This document shows, one piece after another, positions 59,222-61,767 of a stretch of DNA of 61,767 nt (positions are counted from its first letter, which is position 1; each line of letters begins with the position of its first letter). Location: the NCBI GenBank assembly GCA_005799545.1, contig SYGM01000009.1:1-61767 (forward strand). Reading direction: 5' to 3'. Source of the DNA: Planctomycetia bacterium (GTDB lineage: Bacteria; Planctomycetota; UBA1135; GCA-002686595). Made by a program: the position numbers and the translations under genes. Below the pieces are notes generated by a model. It was not told where the DNA came from, made no database searches, and saw only the letters and a list, made by a program, of their open reading frames with translations.

Positions 59222-60115
59222 ATGCTGCTCGCGCTAATGCTGTGTCTGCTGCAGGATCCGCCCGCCCTCGCCGAATGGTCGCGTCAGCGGACGGACCTCA
59301 GCGCGGCCACGGTGAGTGTGCGGCAGCAATGGCTCGCAGCCTGCCTCAAGGCTGGCGATGATCCGACGCTGCGCGCCGCTGCGCTCGAGATCTACGCCCA
59401 GATCGGGGGCAGGACACACCTCCGGCCGGTGCTCGAATGGCTGGCGGAGGATCCCACACCCCAGGCGCGCATCGCCGTGCGCTCGATCTGTGCGCGTGAT
59501 CCGGAGGGCGTGGAGACTTTGCTCGCCATCGCATCGCATTCGGTTGCGCTGCGCCCCCAAGCCTGTGTGCTGGTGGTCGAGCTGGGCAGTGCCGCCTCCG
59601 CAGCGGAACCGCGCGTCGGAGAGCACATTCTCTCCATGCTCGCGGAACCTGAATCGCAGCTGTGCAGCGAGTTGGTGCTCCTGGCGGGTCGCGGCCATCT
59701 TCAGGCCGCGGTTCCGCGTCTCGTGGAACTCATGGCCGCCGAGTCATCCGGTCTGCGCCGCGATGCGCACTGGTCACTGCAGCAGATCACCGGCCTGGGT
59801 CTGCAGCCGCGCGCCGAAGACTGGCGCGTGTGGTTCGATCGCGAGCAGCAGTGGTGGCATGAGCGCCTGTCTCCGACTCTGGCTGCTCTGGAAGCGGAGG
59901 ACCCGCTGGTTCAGCAACGAGGCCTGCGCGAACTCGGAGAGCGCCACTGGCGTCGCGGGGAACTTCGTCCCGCACTGGAGCAGTTTCTGACCCGCGCCGA
60001 CGAGCCCCGCGCACGGCAGGCCGAGGCGCTGCTGTTGCGCTGGCAGGAATCGCAGCGGAAAAAAGTTCCCGATGCTCGGCCGATACGGCGCGTCAGTCCC
60101 CGGCGCGACATCTGA
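59222..60115 (+). CDS. exported helical-repeat (HEAT-like) protein
   Basis: 297 residues with a short N-terminal hydrophobic segment (1-12), possibly a weak signal peptide. Helical repeats of about 35-40 residues follow, for example RAAALEIYAQIGGRTHLRPV, ARIAVRSICARDPEGVETLL and LQAAVPRLVELMAAESSGL. Such solenoids bind proteins. It lies 4 nt after the PilX-like gene, so it may belong to the same operon. Partner unknown. Confidence 0.72.
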   Translation: MLLALMLCLLQDPPALAEWSRQRTDLSAATVSVRQQWLAACLKAGDDPTLRAAALEIYAQIGGRTHLRPVLEWLAEDPTPQARIAVRSICARDPEGVETLLAIASHSVALRPQACVLVVELGSAASAAEPRVGEHILSMLAEPESQLCSELVLLAGRGHLQAAVPRLVELMAAESSGLRRDAHWSLQQITGLGLQPRAEDWRVWFDREQQWWHERLSPTLAALEAEDPLVQQRGLRELGERHWRRGELRPALEQFLTRADEPRARQAEALLLRWQESQRKKVPDARPIRRVSPRRDI

Positions 60116-60157
60116 TCGCTCAAGCCCGTCCAGCGGACACGTCGATGCGGGAATACC

Positions 60158-60616
60158 ATGGCTTCTCGTCACAAGCGCCGCATCAAGCTGATCCAGCCTC
60201 GCCTGCAGCTGAAGCTGGTCGGAACCTTTTGCGGGCTGACGCTGCTGGCGCTGGGATTGCAGCTGCTGGTCTTCCTGGAGGGGATCAGCCGCATCGCCGA
60301 GCAGTTGCCAGCCGACCACGGTGTTCTGATGGATGCCGTACCCACGCTCGTGTGGCAGTCCAGCGCGCTCGCACTGCTGGTCGTTCTGCCGTTGGTGCTG
60401 TTCGTTGGCGTTCTCGTCACCTTCCGCATCGCCGGTCCGCTCTACCGCATCGAGAAGCACCTGCGCAGCCTGATTGCGGGTGAAGATCCCGGAGAGTGCC
60501 GCCTGCGCAAGGGGGATGAACTCCAGAACCTGTGCGGGCTCGTCAACCGCGCCACCGAAGAGGTGCGCCTGCGCAACGGCGCCGAACGCGGCAGCGAAGA
60601 TCGCAAGGCGGCCTGA
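60158..60616 (+). CDS. membrane protein with HAMP-like segment
   Basis: 152 residues with two membrane helices (about 22-42 and 70-92). A HAMP-type linker follows: FRIAGPLYRIEKHLRSLIAG and DELQNLCGLVNRATEEV. No kinase or methyl-accepting domain follows. The next gene, a histidine kinase, starts 2 nt after the stop, so this could be its sensor or modulator subunit. Confidence 0.75.
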   Translation: MASRHKRRIKLIQPRLQLKLVGTFCGLTLLALGLQLLVFLEGISRIAEQLPADHGVLMDAVPTLVWQSSALALLVVLPLVLFVGVLVTFRIAGPLYRIEKHLRSLIAGEDPGECRLRKGDELQNLCGLVNRATEEVRLRNGAERGSEDRKAA

Positions 60617-60618
60617 GC

Positions 60619-61767
60619 ATGCTGGCCCGGGGACGATCCTTGCGCGCGACGATCATCCTGATCCTCGCGGCGGTGGTTCTGGTCTATGCGGTCGTTGACG
60701 CGGCCGTACAGCGCTTCATCGTCTATCCAAGCTTCGAACGGCTTGAAGAGCAGAGTGCCGAACGCGATCTGGAGCGCGTGCGCGAAGCGTTCGCCAGCGA
60801 GCTCGCGCACCTGGAGTTGCGAGGATGGGACTGGACGCGCCTGGCGGACGTGAGCACGCTCGTCGACGGCCGCAGCGCGCGCAAGAACCCGCTCGACATG
60901 CAGGTGCTCGCGCAGAACCGCGTGCATCTGCTGATGGTCTGCGGATCTGACGGCAGGGTGCTGTGGGGCGGCACGACGCGCGATCCCGGGGCTGAGCTGC
61001 CGGAATATGCGCGCTTCCGGGATTTTCCGATGGAGCGCTTGTCCGCGTCCCATCCGCTGCTGTTGCAGTTGCCGGCCGGTGGCCGGGAAGTGGTCAGCGG
61101 CCTCATGAAGACGGAACACGGAGCGATGCTCGTGTGCGCCCGACGCTTTGCGACGCCGGCTGGCTCGCAGGGCTCGGTGCTGATGGGCCGATTGCTTTCG
61201 GAGGCCTATGTGGACGGCCTCGCTCGACAGACCGGCGTTGCCTTCAGCCTGCGGCCGGTGGAGGAACCGCCGCGCGAGGCCGAGGCGCGCCGCTCCTTCG
61301 AGGAGGCCACTGCCACGGGGCTGCCCGTCTTGCGCGCCCTCGGCTCGGAAGAGCTCGAAGCCAGCCTGTCGCTGGTCGACCTGCAGCATGCTCCGATCGC
61401 GGTGATTGAAGCGCGCGTGGACCGCGCGATTGCGCGGCGTGGTACCAGAGCCATGCAGTATGCGCTCTCCTCAACCCTTGCCGCAGGCTTGCTGATGATG
61501 CTGGTGCTGCTTTTCCTGCTGCAGCGTGCCGTACTGAAGCCGATTGACCTGCTCACCCGGCACGCAGTCGAGGTGGGGCGCACCGATGCGCTGTCTCGCC
61601 GTCTGAAGTCCGCGCGGACCGACGAGCTTGGCGTGCTCGCGCGCGAGTTCGATTCGATGGTCGCCAAGCTCGAAGCCTCGCGCGCCGAGCTGCTGCAGAC
61701 GGCGCGCGAAGCGGGCATGTCGGAGATCGCCACGGGTGTGCTGCACAACGTCGGCAACGTGCTCAAC
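60619..61767 (+). CDS. CHASE4-like sensor histidine kinase, 3' end outside window
   Basis: 383 codons, still open at the right edge. Membrane helices lie at about 9-29 and 282-302. The outer sensor part has ELRGWDWTRLADVSTLVDG, similar to CHASE4 domains. A HAMP linker (about 303-355) with RRLKSARTDELGVLAREFDS follows. Then comes the start of the phospho-acceptor domain, AGMSEIATGVLHNVGNVLN, with the likely phosphorylated His. The ATPase domain is outside. Its regulator may follow to the right. Confidence 0.85.
   Translation, partial: MLARGRSLRATIILILAAVVLVYAVVDAAVQRFIVYPSFERLEEQSAERDLERVREAFASELAHLELRGWDWTRLADVSTLVDGRSARKNPLDMQVLAQNRVHLLMVCGSDGRVLWGGTTRDPGAELPEYARFRDFPMERLSASHPLLLQLPAGGREVVSGLMKTEHGAMLVCARRFATPAGSQGSVLMGRLLSEAYVDGLARQTGVAFSLRPVEEPPREAEARRSFEEATATGLPVLRALGSEELEASLSLVDLQHAPIAVIEARVDRAIARRGTRAMQYALSSTLAAGLLMMLVLLFLLQRAVLKPIDLLTRHAVEVGRTDALSRRLKSARTDELGVLAREFDSMVAKLEASRAELLQTAREAGMSEIATGVLHNVGNVLN

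Noticed and set aside
1-61767. CRISPR arrays, insertion sequences, integrases, rRNA genes, phage genes
   Set aside because: None found. No regularly spaced repeats, terminal inverted repeats with a transposase, or phage-type genes were seen on reading both strands.

Overview
The window is 61.8 kb of GC-rich bacterial DNA with about 52 protein genes, one tRNA gene and very little non-coding DNA. No insertion sequence, integrase, CRISPR array or rRNA is visible. Several features point to a Planctomycetota-like organism: a Ser/Thr kinase fused to a formylglycine-generating-enzyme domain beside an ECF-type sigma factor, a secreted protein with a Cys-rich CFGDGS...CPC C-terminal module, redoxins of the GCxVKY type, many secreted proteins, and an almost complete lack of Shine-Dalgarno sites. 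That placement is an inference, because no marker gene is present. Codon use looks even and nothing stands out as recently acquired.

Layout. 0-9 kb: a truncated MFS symporter, a di-haem c-type cytochrome of the thiol-oxidoreductase kind, PlsC, a DsbD-alpha/redoxin pair, an HD-domain phosphohydrolase, and a nucleotide-sugar dehydrogenase overlapping an epimerase. 9-19 kb (minus strand): a methyltransferase, three paralogous ~770-790-residue membrane proteins that look like GT-C glycosyltransferases, a GT2 polyprenyl-phosphate-type glycosyltransferase and a further membrane protein. This is probably an envelope-glycan locus. 19-28 kb: an aminotransferase, a large membrane-anchored protein, a small ORF, the kinase-FGE gene broken by an amber codon, the sigma factor, a secreted propeller protein and tRNA-Leu(GAG). 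28-35 kb: PPi-type phosphofructokinase, a membrane protein and a cupredoxin in one operon, then an HDOD protein, a matrixin-type protease with TIG repeats and a PolB-like exonuclease. 35-40 kb: a MacAB-like exporter. 40-46 kb: a GT39-like protein, RsfS, DedA, an ABC system, an FHA protein and an SDR. 46-56.5 kb: GT4 enzymes, small lipoproteins, SDRs, a YfhO-like protein, a Wzx-like flippase and a DegT-like aminotransferase, consistent with surface polysaccharide synthesis. 56.6-59.2 kb: three pseudopilin/PilX-type genes. After these come a HEAT-like protein, a HAMP-like protein and a CHASE4-like histidine kinase cut by the window edge.

Four observations stand out. (1) The redoxin at 3415-4092 ends at a UGA exactly where its family has a conserved Cys. 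Seven more family-like residues follow, and a SECIS-shaped hairpin sits at the right distance, so it may be a selenoprotein. (2) At least 12 of about 30 unlinked start codons have a TANNNT element, usually preceded by GC, only 6-13 nt upstream. This implies widespread leaderless or near-leaderless transcription. (3) rsfS has no ATG, GTG or TTG at its proper start but has a promoter, an SD and an in-frame AUC. (4) The kinase gene carries a single TAG where a CAG is expected.
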